This document shows, in pieces, positions 1 to 7,998 of a stretch of 57,486 nt of DNA. The notes under the pieces are model-generated. The model saw only the letters and a program-made list of their open reading frames with translations, was not told the DNA's origin and made no database searches. The position numbers and the translations under genes were made by a program. The stretch spans positions 1 to 57,486 of IMG/VR virus record IMGVR_UViG_3300042298_002341. The stretch is one strand, 5' to 3'. Position 1 is the first letter of the stretch, and each line of letters opens with the position of its first letter. This DNA is from a virus.

Positions 1-176
1 ATGTCGGCTTGCTCTGCCGACGTAAACATTGTACCACATGCCTGTTTTGCCCTAAATTCCGTCCACGTTTGGACCCCACCCACCGGGGAGGGCCCCGTGT
101 GCTGCGTGGCGTGGCGGCGTGGCGCAGACAGTGTTTCGCACAACCGCTCCCCCGTTTTGTAAAATTTGCTACTATC

Positions 177-192
177 TTTTGTCAAAAGTCAA
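177..192 (-). repeat. Direct repeat copy 1 (leftward TTGACTTTTGACAAAA)
   Basis: This copy and the one 97 bases to the right agree at 15 of 16 positions. On the minus strand it carries overlapping TTGACT and TTGACA boxes followed by AT-rich sequence, so it may be a leftward promoter or an operator for an early regulator. A partial third copy is the TTTTGTAAAA at 155-164. Confidence 0.5.
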
Positions 193-273
193 GCCGTCAG
201 CTTCACCAGCGCTTCATCGCCCCTCAAGCTCAATACACAACACCCCCACCCCCTATAAAAATTTCACCCCACG

Positions 274-289
274 TTTTGTCCAAAGTCAA
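274..289 (-). repeat. Direct repeat copy 2 (leftward TTGACTTTGGACAAAA)
   Basis: Second copy of the 16-base repeat, with G instead of T at one position. Reading leftward it is followed by GTGGGG and then an AT-rich run containing TTTTTATAG, which could serve as a -10 element. Confidence 0.5.
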
Positions 290-307
290 ATGCCGGCTTT
301 TGGGCGT

Positions 308-341
308 AAAAAAGCCCCCGAGCGCAGCGCGCATCGGGGGC
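308..341 (-). terminator. Rho-independent terminator facing left
   Basis: Stem GCCCCCGA (314-321) pairs with TCGGGGGC (334-341), and an inner GCGC/GCGC stem extends it. On the minus strand it runs directly into six T residues (313-308). There is no T-tract on the plus strand. It would stop leftward antisense transcription coming from the late genes before it reaches the repeat/promoter region. Confidence 0.65.
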
Positions 342-435
342 AACCCACAGGAGAGGAGACAATCGGCGTTGCACCAACGCCCGTTCCAAGTGTACAGTAC
401 GGCGCTACAGCACGCAACAGCCTTGAGCGAGCCCC

Positions 436-1131
436 ATGTTTGAAAATCTCATGCGATTCGAGCCCGAGCCGGAGGTCATAGGCGACGCCCGCGACGTGGA
501 AAACGTCTCGACAACAGACCTTCTCGGCGCTCAACTGAGCACGGCACAATGGTTGGACGAGTTGGGGGTGCCATCTGACGTAGAAGTGGACGCAAAACGG
601 CAGACACAGGCGGCATGCGAAGCATTTGCAGCCCTTGCAGGGCTCGATTCTATCCCTGAACCGACCAAAAAGCTGACTAAAGCGGGCGAAAAGCAGGACG
701 AAGCGAACAAAAAGAGCAAAGTGCTGGCTGTGCGCACACCTATGGGTGTGCATCAGCTGCACTCCATGATCAATGAGTATCAGTGGGAGTTCGTAGAGCA
801 GGCAAAGGAGCTTCGTAGCTACACAGTGGCCAAGATTCTGGAGGAAACCACGCATCCCGACGCCAGAATTCGGCTCCGGGCGCTTCAGATGCTAGGCAAT
901 GTGACCGAAGTGGGCCTGTTCACGGAGCGGATCGAAGTCACCAAGAAGGACGCCACGGAAGCTGAGATCGAGGCGCGCCTGCGCGAGCGTCTGAGCCGCT
1001 ACGCCATCGACGTGACACCCACCATGATCGAGTCAGCACCCCCGGCGCTCACACACAGCCCAGCTGAGACAGCCCAAGTGGTCGATCTGGACGCCGAGAT
1101 CAGCGTCGTCGCGGAGCGCAGCAATGCTTGA
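436..1131 (+). CDS. terS: Terminase small subunit (probable)
   Basis: Probable DNA-recognition subunit of the packaging motor. It lies directly upstream of the large terminase gene and overlaps it by 8 bases, the usual order of the terminase pair. The 231 residues have an acidic N-terminus, a helical middle and a charged C-terminus. The stretch LGNVTEVGLFTERIEV (about residues 153-168) resembles small terminases of related podovirus-like phages as I remember them. No helix-turn-helix is obvious by eye. The ATG has only a weak upstream GAGCGAG. The call rests on position and family resemblance rather than a catalytic motif. Confidence 0.7.
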   Translation: MFENLMRFEPEPEVIGDARDVENVSTTDLLGAQLSTAQWLDELGVPSDVEVDAKRQTQAACEAFAALAGLDSIPEPTKKLTKAGEKQDEANKKSKVLAVRTPMGVHQLHSMINEYQWEFVEQAKELRSYTVAKILEETTHPDARIRLRALQMLGNVTEVGLFTERIEVTKKDATEAEIEARLRERLSRYAIDVTPTMIESAPPALTHSPAETAQVVDLDAEISVVAERSNA

Positions 1132-2656
1132 GAGCCTGTCAGCGCAGGAAGTGCAGGCGCTGCTGGCCAATCTGGACAAGATGCCGCTTGCCGAGAAGCA
1201 GGCGGTGCTGGAGAGCCTCGACGAGCTTGAGCGCAAGCGCCGACTGCGCGAGTGCCGCGAAGACTTTCTGGCCTTCTGTCGGCACGTCTACACTGACTGG
1301 AAGGAAGGGCCCCACCACCGCTTCCTCAAGCCCATACTGCACAAGGTCCGAGACGGCTCTGAGCGCCGGCTGACCGTTTCCATGCCCCCGCGCTTTGGCA
1401 AGTCGGAAACCATTGCCTACCTGTTCGTGGCGTGGTATCTGGGGCACTTCCCACATCACCATGTGATGATGGTGACACACACGTCTGCCCTGTCGGCAGA
1501 CTTTGGCCGTAAGGTGCGAAACCTCATAGGCAAGCAGGAGTACAAGGAGATATTCCCAGACACTATCGTGTCGGCGGACAAGTCGGCAGCTGACAGCTGG
1601 ACGACAAGCAAAGACGGCAAGTACCTCGGGTTGGGTATCGGCGGCAACGTGGCGGGCCATGGCGCGCATCTGCTGATCGCAGACGACTTGGTCTCTGAGC
1701 AAGCCGTGCTGGCAAACCCTGACCACGCATTCGACGTGGCGTGGAACTACATGCAGGTGGGCCCCCTGCAGCGTTTGATGCCCGGAGGCCGCATCATCAT
1801 GATCGGCACGCGCTGGGGCAAGCGTGACCCTATCGGGCGCGCGCTACGGTGGGCCGACGACAACCCCGAGGCCGAGCCGTGGCATGAGGTGCGATTTCCT
1901 GCGGTGCTGCCGTCAGGGCGCTCGCTGTGGCCTGAGCAGTGGCCGGTGGAGCAGTTGCTGGCCAAGAAGGCCGGCATGCAGCCGCACTACTGGGCGGCGC
2001 AATACATGCAGGAGCCCACCTCCGAAGAGGGGGCGCTGCTCAAGCGCGAGAGTTGGCGCATCTGGCCCAAGGAAACGCCGCCACTTGTTGAATGGGTGCT
2101 CCAGACATGGGACACCGCGCACGACACCAAGAGCATGAACGACTACAGCGCCTGCACGACGTGGGGCGTGTGGTTCAACGAAGAGACGGGGCGGCAGGAA
2201 CTGATCCTGCTCGACGCGTGCCGGGGTCGGTGGGAGTTTCCCCAGCTGAAAGCCAAGGCGCTCGAAGCCTACAAGGACTGGTCGCCTGAGTGCGTGCTGA
2301 TCGAGAAGAAGGCGGCAGGCGCGCCCCTGATCCAAGAACTGCGGCAGATGGACATCGCCATCGAGGAGTTCAGCCCCTCGCGCGGCACGCGGCTGGTCTC
2401 CAACGACAAGCGGGCGCGTGTGCACGCTGTTGCGCCGATACTACACGATGGCATCGTCTGGGCACCTGACAGGCTGTGGGCGCACGAAGTGATCAATGAG
2501 TGTGCCGAGTTTCCCAACGGCGAGCACGACGACCGTGTAGACTGCGTCGTGATGGCACTCAATCGCTACCGAAACGGCGGCTTCATCGCACTGTCGGATG
2601 ACGCCAAGGACGAACCGAACTGGACGCGCCGCACGCGCCGGTCAGCTTACTACTGA
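1124..2656 (+). CDS. terL: Terminase large subunit
   Basis: Packaging ATPase and nuclease that pumps and cuts concatemeric phage DNA at the portal. The N-terminal ATPase shows a Walker A variant PRFGKSET (89-96) and a Walker B strand LLIADDLV (183-190). The C-terminal RNase H-like nuclease shows QTWDTA with D330, an IEKK stretch near 394, and the acidic cluster HDDRVD (468-473). Length (510 residues) is normal for the family. The start codon sits inside the end of the small-subunit gene, implying translational coupling; the portal gene follows seven bases after its stop. Confidence 0.95.
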   Translation: MLESLSAQEVQALLANLDKMPLAEKQAVLESLDELERKRRLRECREDFLAFCRHVYTDWKEGPHHRFLKPILHKVRDGSERRLTVSMPPRFGKSETIAYLFVAWYLGHFPHHHVMMVTHTSALSADFGRKVRNLIGKQEYKEIFPDTIVSADKSAADSWTTSKDGKYLGLGIGGNVAGHGAHLLIADDLVSEQAVLANPDHAFDVAWNYMQVGPLQRLMPGGRIIMIGTRWGKRDPIGRALRWADDNPEAEPWHEVRFPAVLPSGRSLWPEQWPVEQLLAKKAGMQPHYWAAQYMQEPTSEEGALLKRESWRIWPKETPPLVEWVLQTWDTAHDTKSMNDYSACTTWGVWFNEETGRQELILLDACRGRWEFPQLKAKALEAYKDWSPECVLIEKKAAGAPLIQELRQMDIAIEEFSPSRGTRLVSNDKRARVHAVAPILHDGIVWAPDRLWAHEVINECAEFPNGEHDDRVDCVVMALNRYRNGGFIALSDDAKDEPNWTRRTRRSAYY

Positions 2657-2663
2657 GGACATC

Positions 2664-5123
2664 ATGGACAAGAGCCTGTACCAAGCCCCTGCCGGCATCG
2701 AAGCGCTGGCCGCAGACATTGCGCCCGAGGAGATTGAAATCGAGATCGTTGACCCGGAGGAGGTCAACATCCGCGCAGATGGCTTGGAGGTCACGATTGG
2801 CAAGGAGGACGAGGAAGGCGACATCCCGTTCAGCGCCAACTTGGTAGAGCACCTTGACCCGTCGTATGTGCAGTCGATGGTCAGCGAGTTGATGTCAGAG
2901 ATCGACAACGATCTGCAGGCGCGCAAGGACTGGGAGCGTACTTACATCGACGGCATCCAGCTGCTGGGGCTCAAGTACGAGGAGCGTACCGAGCCGTGGA
3001 CGGGCGCATGCGGCATCACGCACCCTGTCATCACCGAAGCGGTCGTGCGCTTTCAGTCGGAGACGATCACGGAGACGTTCCCTGCCGCCGGGCCGGTGAA
3101 GTCGAAGATTGTGGGCAAAGAGACGCCCGAGAAGAAGGACGCCGCTGCGCGCGTGACGGCGGAGATGAACTACCAGCTGACCGAGCGGATGCCCGAGTTC
3201 CGGCCCGACCACGAGAAGCTGCTGTGGAACCTGCCGGGGACGGGGTGCGGCTTCAAGAAGGTCTACTACGATCCCAGCTTTGGACGTCAGACATCGGTCT
3301 TCGTGCCGGCTGAGGACATCATCCTGCCCTACGGCGTCTCGGACGCCTATACGTCGCACCGCGTCACGCACCAGCTGCCCAAGACCAAGAACGACCTCGT
3401 CAAGCTGCAGAACAGCGGGTTCTACACCACGGTTGATGTGGGTGATCCCGACAGGATGTATAGCGAGATTCAGAAGGCCAAGGATGAGGAGACCGGGTTC
3501 AGGGACATGAACGACGGTCGGTTCATGTTGTACGAGTCGTGCGTTGAACTCGACATCCCCGGATTTGAAGACAAGGACGAGGATGGCGAGCCCACTGGCA
3601 TCGCGCTGCCGTATGTGGTGACGATCCTGCGTGGGTCGGACATCTGCCTGTCGATTCGGCGCAACTGGCGGCAAAACGACAAGCTCAAGCTGCGCCGGCA
3701 GCATTTCGTTCAGTACAACTACATCCCCGGCTACGGGCCCTACGGCTTCGGGCTGTTCCATCTCATTGGCAACTTCGCGCGCGGCTCCACGTCGATCCTG
3801 CGCCAACTGGTCGATGCCGGCACGCTGGCCAATCTGCCGGGGGGTCTGAAGAGCCGAGGGCTGCGCATCAAGGGTGACGACTCGCCCATCGCACCGGGGG
3901 AGTTCCGCGACGCCGACGTAGCCTCGGGCGTGCTGCGCGACAACATCCTGCCCCTGCCGTACAAGGAGCCCAGCGCCACCCTGTTCAACCTCCTCAACCA
4001 GATCGTGGAGGAGGCACGTCGCTTCGCGTCAACGGCCGACATGAAGGTGTCGGACATGTCGTCGCAGGCCCCGGTGGGCACCATGCTGGCCCTGCTGGAG
4101 CGCCAGCTGAAGGTCATGACGGCGGTGCAGTCGCGGGTGCACAACTCGCTCAAGCAAGAGCTTGGCCTGATCAAGGACATCATCCGGGACTACGCCTCGG
4201 AAGACTACGACTACGAGCCGGAGCCTGAGACCGACCGACCGCGCGCGCGAAGGCAGGACTTTGCCATGGTCGATGTCATCCCGGTCAGCGACCCCAACGC
4301 CTCCACGCTGGCGCAGCGCGTGGTGCAGTACCAGTCGGCCATTCAGCTGTCGCAGATGGCCCCGCAGATCTATGACCTCCCGCACCTTCACCGGGGCATG
4401 CTGGAGGTGCTGGGCATCAAGAACGCCGAGAAGCTCGTTCCTCTACCCGAGGACATGAAGCCTATCGATCCGGTCAGCGAGAACATGAACGTGCTCAAGG
4501 GCAAGCCCGCCAAGGCGTTCATCCACCAAGACCATGAGGCCCACCTGTCGGTGCACATGGCGATGCTCAACGACCCGCTGATGGCCCAGACGCTCGGCCA
4601 GAACCCGCAAGCACAGGTGATCGTCGGCGCGCTGCACGCCCACATCGCAGAACACCTTGGGTTCGCCTACCGCGTCAAGATCGAGGAGCGCCTTGGCATG
4701 CCCCTGCCGGAGCCGGGGGAGCCCGTGCCGCCGGAGGTGGACAAAGCGCTGTCGCCGATGCTCGCACAGGCTGCGCAGCAGGTGCTGCAGAACAGCATGG
4801 CCATCGCTGCCCAGCAGCAGGCTCAGCAGGCGGCGCAAGACCCGGTGCTGCAGCTGCAGATGCAGGAGTTGCAGCTTAAGGCGCAGGATCTCCAGATCAA
4901 AGCGCAGAAGATCGCCGCCGACGCAGCTGCCAAAGCGGACGAACTTGACCTTCGGCGTGAAGAAGTATCTGGCCGGCTGCAGTTGGAAGCGACCAAGCTC
5001 GGCGCTCAGATTCAGGACAACCGCACCAAGCTTGCTGCAGAACAAGAGCGAGAGGGTGTTAAGATGGGCATCGACATTGCGAAGTCCAAACAACAGTCTG
5101 ACTCCAAAGGCCAGAAGAAATGA
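2664..5123 (+). CDS. Portal protein
   Basis: Forms the dodecameric channel at the head vertex through which DNA enters and leaves. The 819 residues fit the large P22-like portals. The core includes EPWTGACGITHPVITEA and the stretch around YDPSFGRQTSVFVPAEDI, seen in portals of podovirus-like phages. From about residue 690 the protein becomes Q/A-rich and predicted helical, like the barrel or coiled tail of P22-type portals. I chose the ATG just after the terL stop, with GAGGAC upstream. An upstream in-frame ATG would add 22 residues that overlap terL and look unlike the family. It overlaps the next gene by four bases (ATGA). Confidence 0.9.
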   Translation: MDKSLYQAPAGIEALAADIAPEEIEIEIVDPEEVNIRADGLEVTIGKEDEEGDIPFSANLVEHLDPSYVQSMVSELMSEIDNDLQARKDWERTYIDGIQLLGLKYEERTEPWTGACGITHPVITEAVVRFQSETITETFPAAGPVKSKIVGKETPEKKDAAARVTAEMNYQLTERMPEFRPDHEKLLWNLPGTGCGFKKVYYDPSFGRQTSVFVPAEDIILPYGVSDAYTSHRVTHQLPKTKNDLVKLQNSGFYTTVDVGDPDRMYSEIQKAKDEETGFRDMNDGRFMLYESCVELDIPGFEDKDEDGEPTGIALPYVVTILRGSDICLSIRRNWRQNDKLKLRRQHFVQYNYIPGYGPYGFGLFHLIGNFARGSTSILRQLVDAGTLANLPGGLKSRGLRIKGDDSPIAPGEFRDADVASGVLRDNILPLPYKEPSATLFNLLNQIVEEARRFASTADMKVSDMSSQAPVGTMLALLERQLKVMTAVQSRVHNSLKQELGLIKDIIRDYASEDYDYEPEPETDRPRARRQDFAMVDVIPVSDPNASTLAQRVVQYQSAIQLSQMAPQIYDLPHLHRGMLEVLGIKNAEKLVPLPEDMKPIDPVSENMNVLKGKPAKAFIHQDHEAHLSVHMAMLNDPLMAQTLGQNPQAQVIVGALHAHIAEHLGFAYRVKIEERLGMPLPEPGEPVPPEVDKALSPMLAQAAQQVLQNSMAIAAQQQAQQAAQDPVLQLQMQELQLKAQDLQIKAQKIAADAAAKADELDLRREEVSGRLQLEATKLGAQIQDNRTKLAAEQEREGVKMGIDIAKSKQQSDSKGQKK

Positions 5124-5317
5124 ACGATTCGTTTGTAGAAGCGCTTAGGAAGCTCATCCGTGCGGACATGAACAACTACGCGGACGACCTTGCAACAGGC
5201 ACTTGCAGGTCGTTCGAGGATTACAAACACCTTTGCGGCGTCATTCAGGGACTGGCGTACGCGGAGGCCCACCTGCTGTCCCTGCAAGAAAAGGCTCGCC
5301 GTTCCGATGATGACTGA
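5120..5317 (+). CDS. Conserved small phage protein of unknown function
   Basis: A 65-residue helical protein (YADDLATGTCRSFEDYKHL, then GVIQGLAYAEAHLLSL) of a kind often found next to portal or head genes in podovirus-like phages. It starts within the portal stop (ATGA) and its own end overlaps the start of the GroES-like gene, so the three are translationally coupled. No membrane segment or catalytic motif is visible. A role linked to head assembly is inferred from position only. Confidence 0.7.
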   Translation: MNDSFVEALRKLIRADMNNYADDLATGTCRSFEDYKHLCGVIQGLAYAEAHLLSLQEKARRSDDD

Positions 5318-5741
5318 ACAACTCACCCTACCCGGCATCGACGTGCCGGAACCTATCCAGCCGTTCGATACACCGCCGGAAGGCGCATCCGACGAGGACA
5401 AGGGCAAGCAGCTGCCCAAGCCAACGGGTTGGAAACTGCTATGCATGGTTCCTGACGTGGCAGACACGTTCGAGAACTCGCGCATAGTCAAAGCCGACAG
5501 CTTCATGAAGATGGAGGAGCACGCCACTACGGTGTTGTTCGTCGTCGAAGTGGGGCCGGAAGCGTACAAGGACACCACCAAGTTCCCGTCGGGGCCGTGG
5601 TGCAAGAAGGGTGACTTCGTACTGGTGCGTACCTACTCGGGTACGCGGTTCAAGATATACGGCAAGGAGTTCCGTCTCTTGAACGATGACCAGATCGACG
5701 CAGTTGTCGAAGATCCGCGTGGCATCACACGCGCAGCTTAA
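5307..5741 (+). CDS. GroES-like co-chaperonin
   Basis: Resembles phage-encoded Cpn10/GroES homologues, which cap the host GroEL chamber so that capsid proteins fold. The match covers residues ~35-144: an opening GWKLLCMVP strand, the pattern VVEVGPEAYKD, GPWCKKGDFVLVR, and FRLLNDDQIDAVVEDP near the end. The mobile-loop region (about 55-70) is short. Its place between portal and scaffold fits a role in head folding. Two adjacent ATG codons (5307 and 5310) are possible starts, and neither has a strong ribosome site; translation is probably coupled to the gene before it. The call is family-level recognition and could be tested by structure prediction. Confidence 0.7.
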   Translation: MMTEQLTLPGIDVPEPIQPFDTPPEGASDEDKGKQLPKPTGWKLLCMVPDVADTFENSRIVKADSFMKMEEHATTVLFVVEVGPEAYKDTTKFPSGPWCKKGDFVLVRTYSGTRFKIYGKEFRLLNDDQIDAVVEDPRGITRAA

Positions 5742-5750
5742 GGAGCTAAC

Positions 5751-6686
5751 ATGGCAGAGCCGCAAACCAATGAAGAGACCATCGAGAGCACCGTAGGTGC
5801 GCCTACGGACGAGTTCGAGATCGAGGTCGTTGACGATACGCCGGAGCAGGACAGGGGGCGCAAGCCGCTGGAGAAGCCGGTCGAAGAGCCCACGGACGAC
5901 GAGCTTGCCTCGTATTCCGAAGGGGTGAAGAAGCGCATCAAGGAACTCACCCACGCCCGTCATGACGAGCGGCGGGCCAAAGAGTCCCTCGCGCGGGAGA
6001 AGCAGGAGCTTGAGCGACTGGCTGCGGCCATGATCGACGAGAACAAGCGCCTGCGGCAGCAGAACGCTGCGGGTGCACAGCAGCTGGCGACGACTGCGCT
6101 TAGTGCGGCAGACGCCGAGGTCGAAGCGGCAAGGCGCAAGCTCAAGGAAGCACACGACTCGTTCGACACGGACGCTATCGTGGCGGCGCAAGAAGCTCTT
6201 GCCGACGCCAAGATCAAACAGCAGCAGATGCGCAGTTTCCGTCCTGCCCCTTTACAGGAGACGCAGGATGTGGTACAAAATCAACCAGCTGAGGCACCCA
6301 AGCCCGCGCTCGATGAGCGCACCCTGCGCTGGCAGGCAAAAAACCAGTGGTTTGGTGCTGAAGGAAACGAGGAGATGACCTTGTACGCGCTGGGGCTGCA
6401 TCAGCGCCTCGTACGCGAAGGTGTCGATCCTCGCACTGAGAACTACTTCGAGCAAGTTGACGCTCGCCTTCGCAAGACGTTTCCCGATTTCTTCGGCACG
6501 TCTGCCACCCCCAACGCTGATAGAGCCGAATCGCGGCCAGCGCCAGTCGTCGCACCGAGTACCCGCATGTCGGGTGCCAAGAAAGTACAGCTTACGCCTA
6601 CGCAGCTTGCGCTGGCTAAGAAGTACGGACTCACCCCTCAGCAGTACGCGGCCGAAGTGATCAAACTGGAGCGAAACAATGGCTGA
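5751..6686 (+). CDS. Capsid scaffolding protein (probable)
   Basis: Internal scaffold that directs procapsid assembly and then leaves the shell. It shows the expected layout: a very acidic N-terminus (residues 1-60), a long charged coiled coil starting near YSEGVKKRIKELTHARHDER and running to about residue 155, a proline/alanine linker, and a basic C-terminal helix-turn-helix-like end (about 275-311) that would bind capsid protein. Length (311) is close to P22 scaffold. A strong AAGGAG lies five bases before the ATG. It sits two genes upstream of the decoration and capsid genes and overlaps the following gene by eight bases. Confidence 0.75.
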   Translation: MAEPQTNEETIESTVGAPTDEFEIEVVDDTPEQDRGRKPLEKPVEEPTDDELASYSEGVKKRIKELTHARHDERRAKESLAREKQELERLAAAMIDENKRLRQQNAAGAQQLATTALSAADAEVEAARRKLKEAHDSFDTDAIVAAQEALADAKIKQQQMRSFRPAPLQETQDVVQNQPAEAPKPALDERTLRWQAKNQWFGAEGNEEMTLYALGLHQRLVREGVDPRTENYFEQVDARLRKTFPDFFGTSATPNADRAESRPAPVVAPSTRMSGAKKVQLTPTQLALAKKYGLTPQQYAAEVIKLERNNG

Positions 6687-7119
6687 TCAGCGAACCCCTC
6701 GGGAACTTGTGTCCCGCGAGAAGACCCAACGGGTCGATTACAAACCCCCGAGCACGCTGCCTGATCCGACCCCTGTGGCCGGCTGGGCGTTCCGGTGGGT
6801 TGCCACACACATCCTTGGTACGGCGGACCCCCGCAACACCTCGCAGAAGTTCCGTGAGGGCTGGGTGCCGGTCAAGGCGGAAGATCACCCCGAGATTGCT
6901 GTCCCCGGCGCAGTCAATGCCAGCGGCAACATCGAGATCGGTGGTCTGGTTCTCTGCAAGATCGCTACGGAGGTCGCCCGAGCGCGTGATGAGTACTACG
7001 CTCGTCAGGCAAACGCTCAGATGGACTCTGTGGAGAACACCTTCATGCGCGAGAACGATGCCCGCATGCCGCTGTTTTCGCAGCGCAAGTCGGAAGTGTC
7101 GTTCGGACGTGGGTCTTAA
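6679..7119 (+). CDS. Conserved head-region protein of unknown function
   Basis: A 146-residue protein beginning MADQRTPRELVSREKT, with the pattern GWAFRWVATHILGTAD and KFREGWVPVKAEDHPE. Similar proteins sit between scaffold and capsid genes in marine and freshwater podophages. No enzymatic motif is visible; the C-terminus is charged and predicted helical. Position suggests a minor capsid or assembly factor. Its start overlaps the scaffold stop. Confidence 0.7.
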   Translation: MADQRTPRELVSREKTQRVDYKPPSTLPDPTPVAGWAFRWVATHILGTADPRNTSQKFREGWVPVKAEDHPEIAVPGAVNASGNIEIGGLVLCKIATEVARARDEYYARQANAQMDSVENTFMRENDARMPLFSQRKSEVSFGRGS

Positions 7120-7134
7120 CATCAGGAGTTACAA

Positions 7135-7989
7135 ATGGCTTACCCCTTTGTGGACGGCCCGTACGGGCTAAAGCCTGTCAATCTGATTGGCGGCCAAGTG
7201 TTTGCCGGTGGGATTCGACAGTACCCCATTCAATACAGCTACGGCACTGACATCTTCTATGGCGATTTCGTCAAAGTGTCGGCGTCGGCCCCCGGTGGCA
7301 TGCTGCAGCGTGTGTCCATCTCCAACACCACGTCGTCCAACGCGGTGACGGGCGTGTTCCTCGGCTGCTCGTACACCAATCCGCTCACCAAACAAAAGAC
7401 TTTCAGCCAGTATTGGCCGGCGTCTACGCTCGCGGGCGATGCGGTTGGGTACGTCTGCGATGACCCGGACACCGTCTTCAAGGCGGCTGTCTGCTCGGCT
7501 ACGACCGTGATGGCCTCGGGTGCCGTTGCTATGATCGGCAACAACCTGAGCATGATCAACAATACCGGCAACACCAACACCGGCAACTCGCGCAACGCGG
7601 TGCTTGCACCGACAGCTACTCCGGTGACCACGATTCTGCCGGTTCGCTGTGTCGGCGTGGTGGATGATACGGCCATCGTCTACTCGGCTAGCGGCTCGTC
7701 GTCCTCGACCACCATCACCCTGACGGGCACCGGCCTGCCGGCGGCGATCCCTGTTGGCACCAGCGTGGCCTATCTGGCGGCGAATGGCCAAGTCATCGAG
7801 ACCGGGTCTTTTGTCACCGCTGGCGCTTCTGCCGGTGCCACCAGCATCACGATCAATGCGCAGCCCAACGTCGCTGGATCGGGTACCAACATCCCGGCCT
7901 CGTCCACGATTATCTTCACCGTCTACCCTGAGATTCTGGTGAAGCTGAACGTGCTGACTCACGGCTACTACAGCAGCGTCACTGCGTAA
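7135..7989 (+). CDS. Head decoration protein (probable)
   Basis: A beta-rich 284-residue protein beginning MAYPFVDGPYGLKPVN, with GVFLGCSYTNPLTKQKTFS (about 78-97), typical of a family found directly upstream of the capsid gene in related podophages. Residues ~185-265 add a serine/threonine/glycine-rich beta segment (SSSSTTITLTGTGLPA). I infer a capsid-surface decoration or cement protein. A good AGGAG precedes the ATG, and the capsid gene follows after nine bases. Confidence 0.55.
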   Translation: MAYPFVDGPYGLKPVNLIGGQVFAGGIRQYPIQYSYGTDIFYGDFVKVSASAPGGMLQRVSISNTTSSNAVTGVFLGCSYTNPLTKQKTFSQYWPASTLAGDAVGYVCDDPDTVFKAAVCSATTVMASGAVAMIGNNLSMINNTGNTNTGNSRNAVLAPTATPVTTILPVRCVGVVDDTAIVYSASGSSSSTTITLTGTGLPAAIPVGTSVAYLAANGQVIETGSFVTAGASAGATSITINAQPNVAGSGTNIPASSTIIFTVYPEILVKLNVLTHGYYSSVTA

Positions 7990-7998
7990 GGAGTTATC

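Larger units (their letters stand above)
1..435. promoter_or_regulatory. Non-coding control region at the left end
   Basis: No gene can be supported here; the open frames are unrelated to any family I know and have no ribosome site. The region holds a short inverted repeat GTCGGC/GCCGAC (3-8 with 16-21), an AT-rich TTTTGTAAAA (155-164), two near-identical 16-base direct repeats (177-192, 274-289), a TATAAA box (254-259) and a hairpin with a leftward T-tract (308-341). Read leftward, the repeats contain TTGACT and TTGACA boxes like sigma-70 -35 elements. It lies upstream of the rightward packaging genes and, if the genome is circular, also upstream of the leftward early genes, so a divergent promoter/operator region is the likely role. 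An origin function is possible but unproven. Confidence 0.55.

Noticed and set aside
1-60. tRNA or other structured RNA from the inverted repeat at 3-21
   Set aside because: Only a six-base stem; no cloverleaf or conserved loops.
286-855. Long leftward reading frame over the control region and the small terminase gene
   Set aside because: Cysteine- and arginine-rich shadow of the opposite strand; crosses a terminator hairpin and has no family-like sequence.
2895-3806. 303-codon leftward frame inside the portal gene
   Set aside because: Antisense shadow of a well-supported portal gene; no ribosome site or known motif.
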